A stretch of 64,000 nucleotides of DNA from Kineococcus mangrovi (GCF_041320705.1 NZ_JBGGTQ010000001.1:558001-622000), one strand, 5' to 3'. Shown: positions 16,800-25,919, counted from the stretch's first letter. Numbers and translations: made by a program. Notes: generated by a model from the letters alone, not told the origin.

Positions 16800-18468
16800 G
16801 GTACAGCCGGCTCAGGCTCACCGCCTCGGCGGGCTGGGAGGTCACCGGTTCGCCGTCCATCGTCACCAGCCCGGTGGGCGCGACCCGGACCTGCGCCAGC
16901 CGGGAGTTGCGGACCATCGAGCCCAGCCCGATCCCGCGGGTGCCGCGCACGCCGACCCGGCGCCGGCGCGTCGTCATGCTGTCGTTGCCCTCCGCCGCGG
17001 CGGCCCGGGACGTGAAGGCCACCGACAGGTCGGCCGCGGTGGCGCCGTGCCCACCGAACTGCGGCCCGTACACGAGGGGCTGGGCCCGGTCGATGGCCGC
17101 GTTCGGGTCCCCCGTCACGCCCCACGCCGGGAAACCCGCCTTGAGCACGAGGTCGGGTTTGGCCCCGAACCACTCCGGGCGCCACAGCACGACGTCGGCG
17201 AGCTTGCCGACCTCCAGGGTCCCCACCTCGTGCGAGAGCCCGTGCGCGATGGCCGGGTTCACCGTGAGCTTGGCGACGTACCGCAGCGCCCTGTCGTTGT
17301 CGTGCGCCGGGTCCTCGGCACCCAGCTCGGCCTTCATCTTCCCGGCCACGGCGAACGTGCGGCGGACGGTCTCCCCCGCCCGGCCCATGCCCTGCGCGTC
17401 GGAGGAGGTGATGGGGATGACCCCGAGGTCGTGCAGGACGTCCTCGGCGCCCATCGTCCCGGCGCGGATCCGGTCCCGGGCCAGCACCGCGTCCCCGGGC
17501 AGGTCCTCCTTGAGCCCGTGCGCGGCGATGATCATGTGGTAGTGCTCGGCGACCGCGTCGCGCCCGAACGGCAGGGTCGGGTTCGTCGAGGACCCGATGA
17601 CGTTCGGTTCTCCCGCCATCCGCAGGACGTTCGGCACGTGCCCGCCGCCGCAGCCCTCGATGTGGAACGCGTGGATCGTCCGGCCCTGGAGCACGGCGAG
17701 GGTGTCCTCCACGGACAGGGCCTCATTGATGCCGTCGGTGTGCAGGGCCACCTGGACGTCGTGCTCCTCGGCCACGGTGAGCGCGGTGTCCAGCGCCCGG
17801 CCGTGGGCCCCCATGTCCTCGTGGACCTTGAACCCGCACGCGCCGCCCTCGACGAGGGCCTCGACGGAGGAACCGGGGTCGCTGGCCGACCCGCGGCCGA
17901 GGAAACCGATGTTCACGGGCCAGGCGTCGAACGCGTTGAACGCGTGCCGCAACGCCCACGGGGAGTTCACGCCGACACCCCAGACCGGGCCGAACTCCTG
18001 ACCGATGATCGTCGTGACCCCGGAGGCGAGCGAGGCCTCCATGACCCGGGGGGACAGCAGGTGCACGTGGGTGTCGATGGCGCCGGCGGTGGCGATGAGC
18101 CCCTCACCGGAGACGATCGTCGTCCCGGTGCCGACCACGACGTCGACGTCGTGCAGCGTGTCGGGGTTCCCGGCCCGGCCGATCCCGCTGATCCGTCCCT
18201 CGCGGATGCCGATGGACACCTTGCGGATCCCCTGCACGGCGTCGAGGACGACGACGTTGGAGATCACCACGTCGCAGGTGTCGCGGACGCGGGCGGCCTT
18301 GAGGTGCAGGCCGTCGCGCGCGGTCTTGCCGAAACCGGCGAGGAACTCCTCCCCCGGCGCCTGCGCGTCGTGCTCGACCTGGATCACCAACCCGGTGTCG
18401 CCCAACCGGATCCGGTCCCCCGCCCGGGGTCCGTAGGTGGCGGCGTAGTCCCGGCCGGACAGGCTCAC
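16792..18468 (-). CDS. ureC: Urease alpha subunit
   Basis: A 558-aa amidohydrolase. All nickel ligands known from Klebsiella urease are visible: the two His of DTHVHLLSP, the carbamylated Lys of GFKVHED, His of ALHTDGINE, His of HAFHIEGCGGG and Asp of ITSSDAQGMGR. The mobile flap reads IIAAHGL where most ureases have VCHHL: the catalytic His is kept, but the preceding Cys is Ala and the next His is Gly. GTG at 18468 overlaps the ureAB stop. No ureDEFG maturation genes are in the window. Confidence 0.9.
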   Translation of the reverse strand: MSLSGRDYAATYGPRAGDRIRLGDTGLVIQVEHDAQAPGEEFLAGFGKTARDGLHLKAARVRDTCDVVISNVVVLDAVQGIRKVSIGIREGRISGIGRAGNPDTLHDVDVVVGTGTTIVSGEGLIATAGAIDTHVHLLSPRVMEASLASGVTTIIGQEFGPVWGVGVNSPWALRHAFNAFDAWPVNIGFLGRGSASDPGSSVEALVEGGACGFKVHEDMGAHGRALDTALTVAEEHDVQVALHTDGINEALSVEDTLAVLQGRTIHAFHIEGCGGGHVPNVLRMAGEPNVIGSSTNPTLPFGRDAVAEHYHMIIAAHGLKEDLPGDAVLARDRIRAGTMGAEDVLHDLGVIPITSSDAQGMGRAGETVRRTFAVAGKMKAELGAEDPAHDNDRALRYVAKLTVNPAIAHGLSHEVGTLEVGKLADVVLWRPEWFGAKPDLVLKAGFPAWGVTGDPNAAIDRAQPLVYGPQFGGHGATAADLSVAFTSRAAAAEGNDSMTTRRRRVGVRGTRGIGLGSMVRNSRLAQVRVAPTGLVTMDGEPVTSQPAEAVSLSRLYHL

Positions 18469-19169
18469 GAGTTCTCCCCCGCGTCGTCGGTGGCGTCGAG
18501 GTACCCGCACGCGCGGGCCCGTTCCAGCGCCTGCTCGAACGCCCCCGGCGCGTCCAGCGGGCCGTCCACGAGCCCGGCGAACCCGATGGCGACGCGGTCG
18601 CCGCCGATCGGGGTGAGGTCCACGTCGTGCGTCTGACCCGGGTCCCAGCGCACCGTGGCGCCGGCGTCGACCGCGGCCCGCCGGCCGTAGGCGGCCGCGC
18701 GGTCGAAGGCGAGCCGGGGGTTGACCTCGAAGAAGTGGAAGTGCGACGTGACGCTGATCGGCACGGTCGAGGTGTTCGTCACCGCCACCGTCACGACGTC
18801 GTCGAACCGCGACGGCGCCTGCGGCCCGGGCAGCACGGCGCCGGGGGCGTCCTCCCCGAGGGAACCACCGCCGAAGGGGTCGGTGACGACGACGAGGCGG
18901 GTGCCGTCGTCGAACACCGCCTCGACCTCGACCTGGCCGACGACGTCGGGCACCCCGGGCAGCACGTCGGCGGCGCCGAGGACGGTCCGGCCGACGGCCA
19001 TCGCCTCGGCCAGCCGCTTGCCGTCGCGCGCGGCCTCGCAGACCGCGTCGGCGATCAGGGCCGTCGCCTCGGGCACGTTGAGCCGCAGCCCGCGCGCCCG
19101 GCGGGCGCGGGCCAGTTCGGCCACGGTGAAGACCAGCAGCCGGTCCCGTTCGGTCGGCGTCAGGCGCAT
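18465..19169 (-). CDS. Fused urease gamma-beta subunit
   Basis: A 234-aa fusion. The gamma part (about residues 1-100) reads MRLTPTERDRLLVFTVAELA, then LNVPEATALIADAVCEAARDGK and VLGAADVLPGVPDVV. The beta part (about 125-225) has VAVTNTSTVPISVTSHFHFFEVNPRLAFDR and GGDRVAIGFAGL. Such fusions pair with UreC to form the apo-enzyme. The ATG at 19169 lies 7 nt after TACTCT on the minus strand, suggesting a leaderless start. It is divergent from the permease operon. Confidence 0.88.
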   Translation of the reverse strand: MRLTPTERDRLLVFTVAELARARRARGLRLNVPEATALIADAVCEAARDGKRLAEAMAVGRTVLGAADVLPGVPDVVGQVEVEAVFDDGTRLVVVTDPFGGGSLGEDAPGAVLPGPQAPSRFDDVVTVAVTNTSTVPISVTSHFHFFEVNPRLAFDRAAAYGRRAAVDAGATVRWDPGQTHDVDLTPIGGDRVAIGFAGLVDGPLDAPGAFEQALERARACGYLDATDDAGENS

Positions 19170-19260
19170 GGCGCGGAGAGTAGCCCGCCGCTGCGGGCCG
19201 GGAGGACGTCACACGGGCGAAACACCGCGGGAACGCGACCGACATCCACGACCCGCACCA

Positions 19261-19281
19261 TAACCGACACGGTTTCGGTTA
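19261..19281. promoter_or_regulatory. Inverted repeat, probable operator between ureAB and the permease
   Basis: Perfect 7-bp arms TAACCGA (19261-19267) and TCGGTTA (19275-19281) with a 7-bp spacer, 46 bp before the permease start and 92 bp from the ureAB start. Arm and spacer sizes fit a TetR-type operator; the TetR gene at the end of this operon (23499) is the natural candidate. The match to that protein is inference. Confidence 0.6.
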
Positions 19282-19326
19282 CGCTCTGCCCGTGCGACGG
19301 AGCACCTCACCCAGGAGGACCTCGTG

Positions 19327-20796
19327 ATGGACCCCGCGATCAACCCCGGTACGACGACCCGCCCGGCAGGGACCGCCGGGACGCCACCGGGGGTTCCCGA
19401 CGACCAGCTCAAGGGCTCCCTCGGGGCCACCGGCATCACCGCGATGGTGGTCGCCGCCGCCGCCCCCCTGACGGTCATGACCGGCATCGCCCCCCTGGCC
19501 ATCGCCATCGGCGGCATCGGCGCCCCCGCCGGCTACCTCGCCGCCTTGGTGGTCCTGGCGATCTTCGCCGTCGGGTTCACGACGATGACCCGCGTCACCG
19601 GTGGCGCCGGGGCGTTCTACTCGTACATCACCCTGGGCCTGGGCCGCAGCGTCGGTGCCGCGGCCGGCCTGGTCGCGGTGATGTCCTACAACGCGCTCCA
19701 GGTCGGGCTCTACGGCCTGCTCGGCCTGCAGTTCCAGGCCACCGTCGCCCGCCTCACCGGCCTGACCCTGCCCTGGTGGCTCTACGCCTTCGGCGCCATC
19801 GCCGTCGTGTGGGCCCTGGGCCGGCGGGGCATCGACGTGGGCGCCAGGCTCCTCGGGGTCCTGCTGGCGGCCGAGACCCTCGTCCTCGCCGTCCTCGTCG
19901 TCGCGATCGTCGTCCGCGGCGGCGCGAACGGCCTGAGCCTGACCACCTTCAGCCCCGAGGCGCTGCGCGACCCCGGCCTCATCGGCATCCTCGGGTTCTG
20001 CTTCGCGGCCTTCGCCGGGTTCGAGTCGACCGCCCTGTACCGCCGCGAGGCGCGCCACCCCGAGCGCTCCATCCCCCGCGCCACCTTCGGGGCCGTCGCG
20101 TTCCTGGGGCTCTTCTACGCCCTCGTCGTGTGGGCCGTCGTCCAGGCCCTGGGTGACACCGAGGCCCGCGCCGCCGCGGGCGCCGACCCCGTCACGCTCT
20201 TCACCTCGGTCATGGACCGCTACGCGGGCGCCTGGGCCACCGACGTCATGGCCGTGCTCGTCCTCACCAGCGTCCTGGCCGCCCAGATCGCGTTCCACAA
20301 CGCCATCAACCGCTACTCCTTCACCCTCGCCCGGGACGGTCTGCTGCCCGCGGCGCTCGCGCACGCGCACCCCCGGTTCGCCTCGCCGGCCCGCGCCGGG
20401 GCCGCGCAGAGCGTGCTCGCCCTCGTCGTCGTGGCCGGTGCGGCGCTCATCGGCGCCGACCCGTACCTGCAGCTCGTCATCTACGTGAACACCCCGGGCG
20501 CGATCGGGATCATGGCGCTGCAGACCCTCACGTCCGTCGCGGTCGTCGTCCACCTGCGGCGCCGCCCCGACGTGAGCGCCCTCGTGAAGTGGATCTCGGT
20601 CCTGGCCGCCGTCCTGCTCACCGCGGCCACCGGCCTGATGGTGCGCCACGTGGGCGTGCTGACGGGGGCGCCCACGGGCACCAACGCGGTCCTCGTGGCC
20701 ATCGTCCCGGCGGCCCTGCTGCTCGGGGTCGTCCTGGCGCAACTGCTGCGCGCCCGGCGCCCGGACCTGTACGCCCGCATCGGAGGCGAGTCGTGA
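19327..20796 (+). CDS. APC-superfamily amino acid / amine permease
   Basis: A 489-aa membrane protein with about 12 hydrophobic segments. The N-terminus has the family's LKGSLGATGITAMVVAAAAPLTVMTGI, and FAAFAGFESTALYRREARHPERSIPRA near residue 225 is a typical APC loop. It probably imports an amino acid or guanidino/amine compound for the enzymes that follow. AGGAGG at 19313-19318 favours ATG 19327 (8-nt spacing) over GTG 19324. It overlaps the amidohydrolase by GTGA. Confidence 0.85.
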   Translation: MDPAINPGTTTRPAGTAGTPPGVPDDQLKGSLGATGITAMVVAAAAPLTVMTGIAPLAIAIGGIGAPAGYLAALVVLAIFAVGFTTMTRVTGGAGAFYSYITLGLGRSVGAAAGLVAVMSYNALQVGLYGLLGLQFQATVARLTGLTLPWWLYAFGAIAVVWALGRRGIDVGARLLGVLLAAETLVLAVLVVAIVVRGGANGLSLTTFSPEALRDPGLIGILGFCFAAFAGFESTALYRREARHPERSIPRATFGAVAFLGLFYALVVWAVVQALGDTEARAAAGADPVTLFTSVMDRYAGAWATDVMAVLVLTSVLAAQIAFHNAINRYSFTLARDGLLPAALAHAHPRFASPARAGAAQSVLALVVVAGAALIGADPYLQLVIYVNTPGAIGIMALQTLTSVAVVVHLRRRPDVSALVKWISVLAAVLLTAATGLMVRHVGVLTGAPTGTNAVLVAIVPAALLLGVVLAQLLRARRPDLYARIGGES

Positions 20797-22412
20797 ACCC
20801 CCAGTTGATCGTCGTCGCGGACACCGTCCACACGCTGGATCCCGCCCGCCCGCGGGCCCAGGCCGTCGCGGTCACCGACGGCACCGTCACCGCCGTCGGT
20901 GACCGGGCCGACGTCGCCGGCTGGCGCGGGAAGGGCACCGAGGTCGTCGACCTCGGTGGCGCCACGCTCACCCCCGGGCTCGTCGACGGGCACGTGCACC
21001 CCGTCATGGGACTGGTGCTCACCGCGGGCATCGACCTGACGGCCGTGCGCAGCCGCGCCGACCTCGTCGAGGCCCTGCGCGCGGGGGCCGGTGACGTGCG
21101 TGCCGGGGAGTGGGTGCGCGGCTGGGGCCTGGACCCGAACGCGTTCGAGGGTGCGCCGGTGACGTCCGAACCCCTCGTGACCGCCCTCGGCCCCGACGCG
21201 CTGGTGTACATCACCCTCTTCGACGCCCACTCCGCGCTCGTCTCCCCCCGCGCCCTGGAGCGCGCGGGCGTCACCGGCCCCCGTGAGTTCCGCTCCGGGG
21301 CCCACGTGGTGGTCGCCGGCGGCCGCCCGACCGGCCACCTCCTGGAACTGGAGGCCATGGACCTCGTCTCGGACCTGCTGCCGGCGGAAGCGCCCGCCGA
21401 CCGGCGCCGCCGGTTCCGCGACCTGCTGGTCTCGATGGCGGCCACCGGCCTGGTCGGGGCGAACGCCATGGACTTCGAGGGCGACTCGGCCGAGCTCGTG
21501 CGCGCGGTCGCGCAGGAGGAGGGCGGGCTGCCGATCCGCCTGCGGTTCGCGCCGTTCGTCATGCCGCACCACGGCCGCGAGCACCTCGACCACGTCGTGG
21601 ACCTGCAGCGCAGCGCCGGTCGCCGGTGGGCCGTCGACGGCGCGAAGTTCATGATCGACGGGACGATCGACGGCGGCACGGCCTGGCTGGAGGAGGCCGA
21701 CACGCACGGCGAGTCCACCGCCCCGTTCTGGCCCGACCCCGCCGAGTACTCCGAAGCCGTGCGGTTCCTCGCCGCGCACGACGTCCCGACGGTGACCCAC
21801 GCCATCGGGGACGCCGGCGTCCGGCACGTGCTGCGCACGGTCGCGGGCCTGCCGTCGGGGCCTGGGACCGGACCCCGCGTGCCGCACCGCGTCGAGCACG
21901 TCGAGACCCTGCCCGACGACCTCGTCGGGGAGTTCGCCCGCCTCGACGTGACCGCCAGCATGCAGCCCACGCACTGCACGCACTTCACGAAGGCGGACCA
22001 CAGCGACAACTGGTCGCGCCGCCTGGGGGAGGTGCGGGCCGACCGCGCGTTCCGCACGCGGGACCTGCGCGAGGCCGGCGCGCGCCTGGCCCTCGGCTCG
22101 GACTGGCCCATCGCCCCGTTCGACCCCCGCCCGATCATGGCCGACGCCCGGTTGCGCCGCACCGCCGGCCGCCCCGAGGAGGAACCCGTCCTGCCCGGGC
22201 AGGCCCTCACCGCGCTCATGGCGCTGGAGGGGTACACGACGCACGCGGCCCGCGCCGCCGGCCTGGGCGAACGGGCGGGTACGGTGCGGGCGGGCGCCCG
22301 CGCCGACCTCGTCGCCTTCGGCCTGGACCCCCTGCGGGCCGACCCCGACGAGTTCGCGCAGTCCCCCGTCCACCTCACCGTGGTCGACGGTTCCGTCGTG
22401 CACCGCGCCTGA
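20793..22412 (+). CDS. YtcJ-like metal-dependent amidohydrolase (Amidohydro_3)
   Basis: A 539-aa amidohydrolase. The metal motif is LTPGLVDGHVHPVMG near residue 65, VTHAIGDAGVRHVLRTV near 340, PHRVEHVETLP near 370 and the late Asp in LALGSDWPIAPFDP near 430. The family hydrolyses amide-type bonds in small molecules with a binuclear or mononuclear metal site. The actual substrate is unknown; neighbours suggest a urea, guanidine or carbamoyl compound. Confidence 0.8.
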   Translation: MNPQLIVVADTVHTLDPARPRAQAVAVTDGTVTAVGDRADVAGWRGKGTEVVDLGGATLTPGLVDGHVHPVMGLVLTAGIDLTAVRSRADLVEALRAGAGDVRAGEWVRGWGLDPNAFEGAPVTSEPLVTALGPDALVYITLFDAHSALVSPRALERAGVTGPREFRSGAHVVVAGGRPTGHLLELEAMDLVSDLLPAEAPADRRRRFRDLLVSMAATGLVGANAMDFEGDSAELVRAVAQEEGGLPIRLRFAPFVMPHHGREHLDHVVDLQRSAGRRWAVDGAKFMIDGTIDGGTAWLEEADTHGESTAPFWPDPAEYSEAVRFLAAHDVPTVTHAIGDAGVRHVLRTVAGLPSGPGTGPRVPHRVEHVETLPDDLVGEFARLDVTASMQPTHCTHFTKADHSDNWSRRLGEVRADRAFRTRDLREAGARLALGSDWPIAPFDPRPIMADARLRRTAGRPEEEPVLPGQALTALMALEGYTTHAARAAGLGERAGTVRAGARADLVAFGLDPLRADPDEFAQSPVHLTVVDGSVVHRA

Positions 22413-22427
22413 CCGGAGGTTCACCGA

Positions 22428-23462
22428 ATGACCACTGCCGACACCGCGACCCGTGCGATGCCCGCCGAGTGGGCACCGCACCAGCGCACCTGGATGGCGT
22501 TCCCCACCCCGAACCCGACGTTCGGGGAGGACGGGGGACCCGACCTGGCCCGGGCCCGCCGGGCCTGGGCCGCCGTGGCGAACACCGTCGCGGCCCACGA
22601 ACCCGTGACGGTCCTGGTGAACCCCCCGGACGCCCGCGCCGCGCGTGAACTCCTGGACGCGCGCGTCGAGCTCGCCGAGGTCCGGATCGACGACGCGTGG
22701 TTGCGCGACTCCGGCCCCACGTTCGCCGTCGAGGGCGGTTCACCGGTCGCGGTGGACTGGCGCTTCAACGGCTGGGGCGCGCAGTCGTGGGCGCGGTGGG
22801 AGGACGACGCGCAGGTCGCCCGGGCCGTGGCCGGGCTCACCGGGACCCCCGTCAGCTCCTCGGACCTCACGCAGGAGGGCGGCGCGTTCCACGTCGACGG
22901 CCGGGGCACGGTCCTGCTCACCGAGACCGTCCAGCTCGACCCGTCCCGCAACCCCGGCTGGACGCGCGAGCGCGTCGAGGCCGAGGTGCACCGCCAGCTC
23001 GGCACGAGCACCGCGATCTGGTTGCCGCGCGGGCTGACCGCGGACTACGGCGAGTTCGGCACCCGCGGGCACGTCGACATCGTCGCCGCGTTCACGAGTT
23101 CGGGGCGGGTCGTCGTGCACACCCAGCCCGACCCCGGCCACCCCGACCACGAGGTGAGTCGCGAGGTGCTCGACGTCCTGCGCTCGGCCACCGACGCGCG
23201 CGGCGAACGCCTCGACGTCCTCGAACTGCTCGCACCCGAGACGGCCGAGGTCGACTCCGAGCTCGTCGACTTCTCCTACGTCAACCACTACGCGGCGAAC
23301 TCGGTGGTCGTGGCCTGCGCCTTCGACGACCCGCGCGACGCCGCGGCCCGCGCCGTCCTGGAACGGGCCTACCCCGGACGCACCGTCGTCGCGGTCGACG
23401 CCCGGGACGTCTTCGCGTTCGGCGGCGGGATCCACTGCATCACCCAGCAGCAGCCGGCCTGA
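22428..23462 (+). CDS. Agmatine deiminase family protein (PAD_porph)
   Basis: A 344-aa guanidino-modifying enzyme. The N-terminal MPAEWAPHQRTWMAFP, the conserved DDAWLRDSGPTF near residue 85, the His of FGTRGHVDIVA near 210 and the catalytic Cys of FGGGIHCITQQQPA at the C-terminus are all present. Agmatine deiminases produce N-carbamoylputrescine and ammonia. The enzyme lies 15 bp after the amidohydrolase. Another guanidino substrate is possible. Confidence 0.88.
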   Translation: MTTADTATRAMPAEWAPHQRTWMAFPTPNPTFGEDGGPDLARARRAWAAVANTVAAHEPVTVLVNPPDARAARELLDARVELAEVRIDDAWLRDSGPTFAVEGGSPVAVDWRFNGWGAQSWARWEDDAQVARAVAGLTGTPVSSSDLTQEGGAFHVDGRGTVLLTETVQLDPSRNPGWTRERVEAEVHRQLGTSTAIWLPRGLTADYGEFGTRGHVDIVAAFTSSGRVVVHTQPDPGHPDHEVSREVLDVLRSATDARGERLDVLELLAPETAEVDSELVDFSYVNHYAANSVVVACAFDDPRDAAARAVLERAYPGRTVVAVDARDVFAFGGGIHCITQQQPA

Positions 23463-23466
23463 CCCA

Positions 23467-23488
23467 CCTGGAACACCCCTGGAACACC
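23467..23488 (+). repeat. 11-bp tandem duplication between aguA-like and tetR genes
   Basis: CCTGGAACACC occurs twice without a gap (23467-23477 and 23478-23488), in the 36-bp non-coding gap just before the TetR ribosome-binding site. The unit is 11 bp, not 12, as can be tolerated outside a reading frame. Confidence 0.8.
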
Positions 23489-23498
23489 GGAGAGACCC

Positions 23499-24119
23499 AT
23501 GGCCCGCCCCAGCACCCCGCTCCTGTCCCGGGAGCAGATCCTGCGCGCCGCCCTCGACCTGCTCGACCGGACCGGGGAACTGGGGTTGCCCAGGCTCGCA
23601 CGGCAGCTCGACGTCGGGACCTCCTCGCTCTACCACCACTTCAAGGGCGGTCGGGAGGAACTCGTCGAGGGGTTGCGCGGGCTGCTCACCGAGGGGTCGA
23701 TGCCGACCGGCCCCGGGCAGGGCGAGGGCTGGCAGGACTTCACCCGGCGCTGGGCCAGGGGTTACCGCGCCGCCTTCGTCGCCCACCCCGCCGCCGTGCC
23801 CCTCATGACGGCGCAGACGGTGACCCACCCCTCGACCCTGGCCAGCTACGAGACCCTCGCGCAGGTCCTGCACGACGCCGGGTTCGACGACGAGGAACTC
23901 CTGCACGCCGTCACGGTCCTGGACAACTTCGTCCTCGGGTCGGCCCTGGACGCCTGCGCCCCGGTGGAGGTGTGGGCCGACTCCGGCCGCCCCGGTTCCC
24001 CGCTCTCCCGGGCGATCCGCGCGACGAAGGCGCAACCGGGCGACCGGTCCGAACGCGCGTTCCACCTCGGTCTGGAGTCCCTGCTGACCGGCCTGGAGCG
24101 CCTGCGCGACGACCGTTGA
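23499..24119 (+). CDS. TetR/AcrR-family regulator
   Basis: A 206-aa regulator. The N-terminal helix-turn-helix spans SREQILRAALDLLDRTGELGLPRLARQLDVGTSSLYHHFKGGREELV (about residues 10-55); the rest is an alpha-helical ligand domain of the TetR_C type. GGAGAG stands 4 nt before the ATG. It closes the permease-amidohydrolase-deiminase run, so it probably regulates that operon and perhaps ureABC through the 19261-19281 palindrome. Confidence 0.88.
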   Translation: MARPSTPLLSREQILRAALDLLDRTGELGLPRLARQLDVGTSSLYHHFKGGREELVEGLRGLLTEGSMPTGPGQGEGWQDFTRRWARGYRAAFVAHPAAVPLMTAQTVTHPSTLASYETLAQVLHDAGFDDEELLHAVTVLDNFVLGSALDACAPVEVWADSGRPGSPLSRAIRATKAQPGDRSERAFHLGLESLLTGLERLRDDR

Positions 24120-25029
24120 TCAGCGCACGGGCGGCAGACCGGGCGGGACGCGCTCGGGACCGGCGTCGGTCGGCCGGTCCCCGTCCCGGGGGTGCAGGCG
24201 GAACGCCAGGAGCGCGACGTCGTCCTCGTGCTCACCGGGCGCCGGCCGACCCAGCACCGCGACGTGGTCGGTGCGCGCGGTCGCGGGGTCGATGCCGAGG
24301 AGGAGTTCGGGCGCCCCCGGGTCCACGGCGCGGACCTCGCCGTCGGGGGTCACGACGAGGGGGTCCAGGTGCCCGGCACTGGACCAGCGCACGCGGGTCC
24401 GGTCCCCCACCAGCTCCAGGCGCGCCTCGACGGCCGTCGCGGTCGTCCCCACGTCCAGGCCCTGCACCGCCGCGTCCAGCCCGGACAGCACGTGCGCGGT
24501 GCGGGCGTCCTCGTCGCGGACGGCGGTCGCGTCGTGGGCCGCGCCCAGGACGCGCACGGCCCGGCCGCTCTCGCCGGCCAGGGTCTGCCCGCGGGCGCGG
24601 AACCAGCGCGTCGTGCCGTCGGGGCGCACGACGCGGTCCTCGGCCTCGCAGGGACCGACCCGGTCGATCGACTCCCGCAGCGCCCGGCCCACGCGGGCCC
24701 GGTCGTCGGCGGCGTACCCGGACAGCTCCAGCAGGTCCTCGTCCCAGGTGAGGTTGCCGGTGCTCAGGTCCCCGTCGAACGCGCCGACCCCGCCGGCGCC
24801 GACAGCTCCAGCTCGGCGGCCGCGGAGCCGGCGAGAGCGGCGAGCAGGCAGACGTCGGCCCCGGTCCACTCGCGCGCGTCGGGGCCGAAGACGCACAGCG
24901 CCCCCGAGACGTGGCCGTCCTGACCACGCAGGGGCACCCGAGGTGGGCCCCGACGGCGCCGCCGGTGGCGCTCGACAGGGCCTGGACGCGGGCGTCGGAG
25001 CAGGCGTCCCGAGCAGGCGGGCGGTCCAT
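24120..25029 (-). pseudogene. Decayed GAF-PAS-PP2C (SpoIIE-like) sensor phosphatase gene
   Basis: Three minus-strand reading frames carry successive parts of one protein: GAF (VGAHLG, then DGHVSGALCVFGPDAREW), PAS (GVGAFDGDLSTGNLTWDEDLLELSGY, DGTTRWFRARGQTL) and the last half of a PP2C domain (GTTATAVEARLE, RWSSAGHLDPLVV). Adding one G at two G runs (near 24938 and 24790) restores the frame. The N-terminal half of GAF and the metal-binding start of PP2C (VGGDWYDAF region) are also missing, so this is real decay. GAGGAG lies 7 nt before the ATG at 25029. Overlap with the divergent region upstream is minimal. Confidence 0.75.
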
Positions 25030-25159
25030 CGTGGGGCTCCTCGGGCGACCGGAGGGGAACGTGGTCGGGACGGTCGCCGGGCTCCCCAGCGTCCCCGACG
25101 CGTGCCACGCGCGGCACCGCGACGACGGCCCGAACCCCGCGTGCGGCAGCATCGAGGAC

Positions 25160-25900
25160 GTGCCGACCGTCCGGGGCCGTCCGCGCCCGCCAGCCCTGCC
25201 GCTCGTGCTGCTGCTCGTCTCGCTGCTCGTGGTGGGCGCGGTGGTGGCCGTCGTCGTGCTCGCCGGCACCGACCGCACCGGTCCCGGCGCTCCCGGGCCG
25301 GGGGCCGCGGGGCCGGGGCAGACGGCGCTGGCGCAGCTGGCCACGCTGGTGGTCGCCGGGCCCGACCCGCGGGCGGGGTACGCGCGGGAACGGTTCGGGG
25401 ACGGCTGGGTCGACACGGACCGCAACGGGTGCGGCACCCGCGACGACGTCCTGGCCCGGGACCTGCGGGACGTGACCCGCCGCACCGGGAGCTGCGTCGT
25501 GCTCAGCGGTGAGCTCGTGGACCCCTACGGCGGGGAGCGCATCGAGTTCATCCGCGGTCGCGGCACCAGCGAGGAGGTGCAGATCGACCACGTGGTCGCG
25601 CTGTCGAACGCGTGGCGGACGGGGGCGCAGGAGTGGGACGCGGCGCGCCGGACGCGGTTCGCCAACGACCCGCTGGAACTGCTCGCCGTCGACGGTCCCC
25701 TCAACGCCGCCAAGGGCGACGGGGACGCGGCCACGTGGCTGCCGCCGCAGACCGGGTTCCACTGCCGCTACGTGGCGCGGCAGGTGGCGGTGAAAGCCGT
25801 CTACGGGTTGCGGGTGACACCGGCCGAGCAGGAGGCGATGGCCCGCGTGCTCTCGACCTGCCCCGGCGAGCTGTCCCCCGCGCCCACGCTGGGCCGGTGA
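25160..25900 (+). CDS. Secreted or membrane-anchored HNH (GmrSD/DUF1524-type) protein
   Basis: A 246-aa protein with one N-terminal hydrophobic segment (LPLVLLLVSLLVVGAVVAVVV) and a C-terminal HNH-like fold: the DNGCGTRDDVLARDL-like segment is followed by EEVQIDHVVALSNAWRTGAQ and FANDPLELLAVDGPLNAAKGD. The IDHVV and NxxN pattern is the nuclease motif of extracellular DUF1524 proteins. GTG 25160 puts the hydrophobic segment near the N-terminus; GTG 25061, which follows GGAGG, would add 33 residues and cannot be excluded. Function beyond a probable nuclease is unknown. Confidence 0.75.
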   Translation: MPTVRGRPRPPALPLVLLLVSLLVVGAVVAVVVLAGTDRTGPGAPGPGAAGPGQTALAQLATLVVAGPDPRAGYARERFGDGWVDTDRNGCGTRDDVLARDLRDVTRRTGSCVVLSGELVDPYGGERIEFIRGRGTSEEVQIDHVVALSNAWRTGAQEWDAARRTRFANDPLELLAVDGPLNAAKGDGDAATWLPPQTGFHCRYVARQVAVKAVYGLRVTPAEQEAMARVLSTCPGELSPAPTLGR

Positions 25901-25919
25901 CCCCCGGCGCCGGGGCGCG

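Noticed and set aside
16792-18468. Loss of the catalytic flap histidine in UreC
   Set aside because: At first IIAAHGL seemed to lack it, but ungapped alignment back from DRIR/SRIR places its His on the catalytic flap His; only the neighbouring Cys and second His differ.
16792-19245. One 817-codon minus-strand frame upstream of and including ureC
   Set aside because: The part beyond 18468 is out of frame with the fused ureAB gene, which clearly occupies 18465-19169. Only the ureC part is real.
24911-25159. N-terminal extension of the HNH protein to the frame's first GTG
   Set aside because: It would run across the divergent GAF gene and place about 80 non-hydrophobic residues before the signal segment. 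GTG 25061 remains a possible shorter extension.
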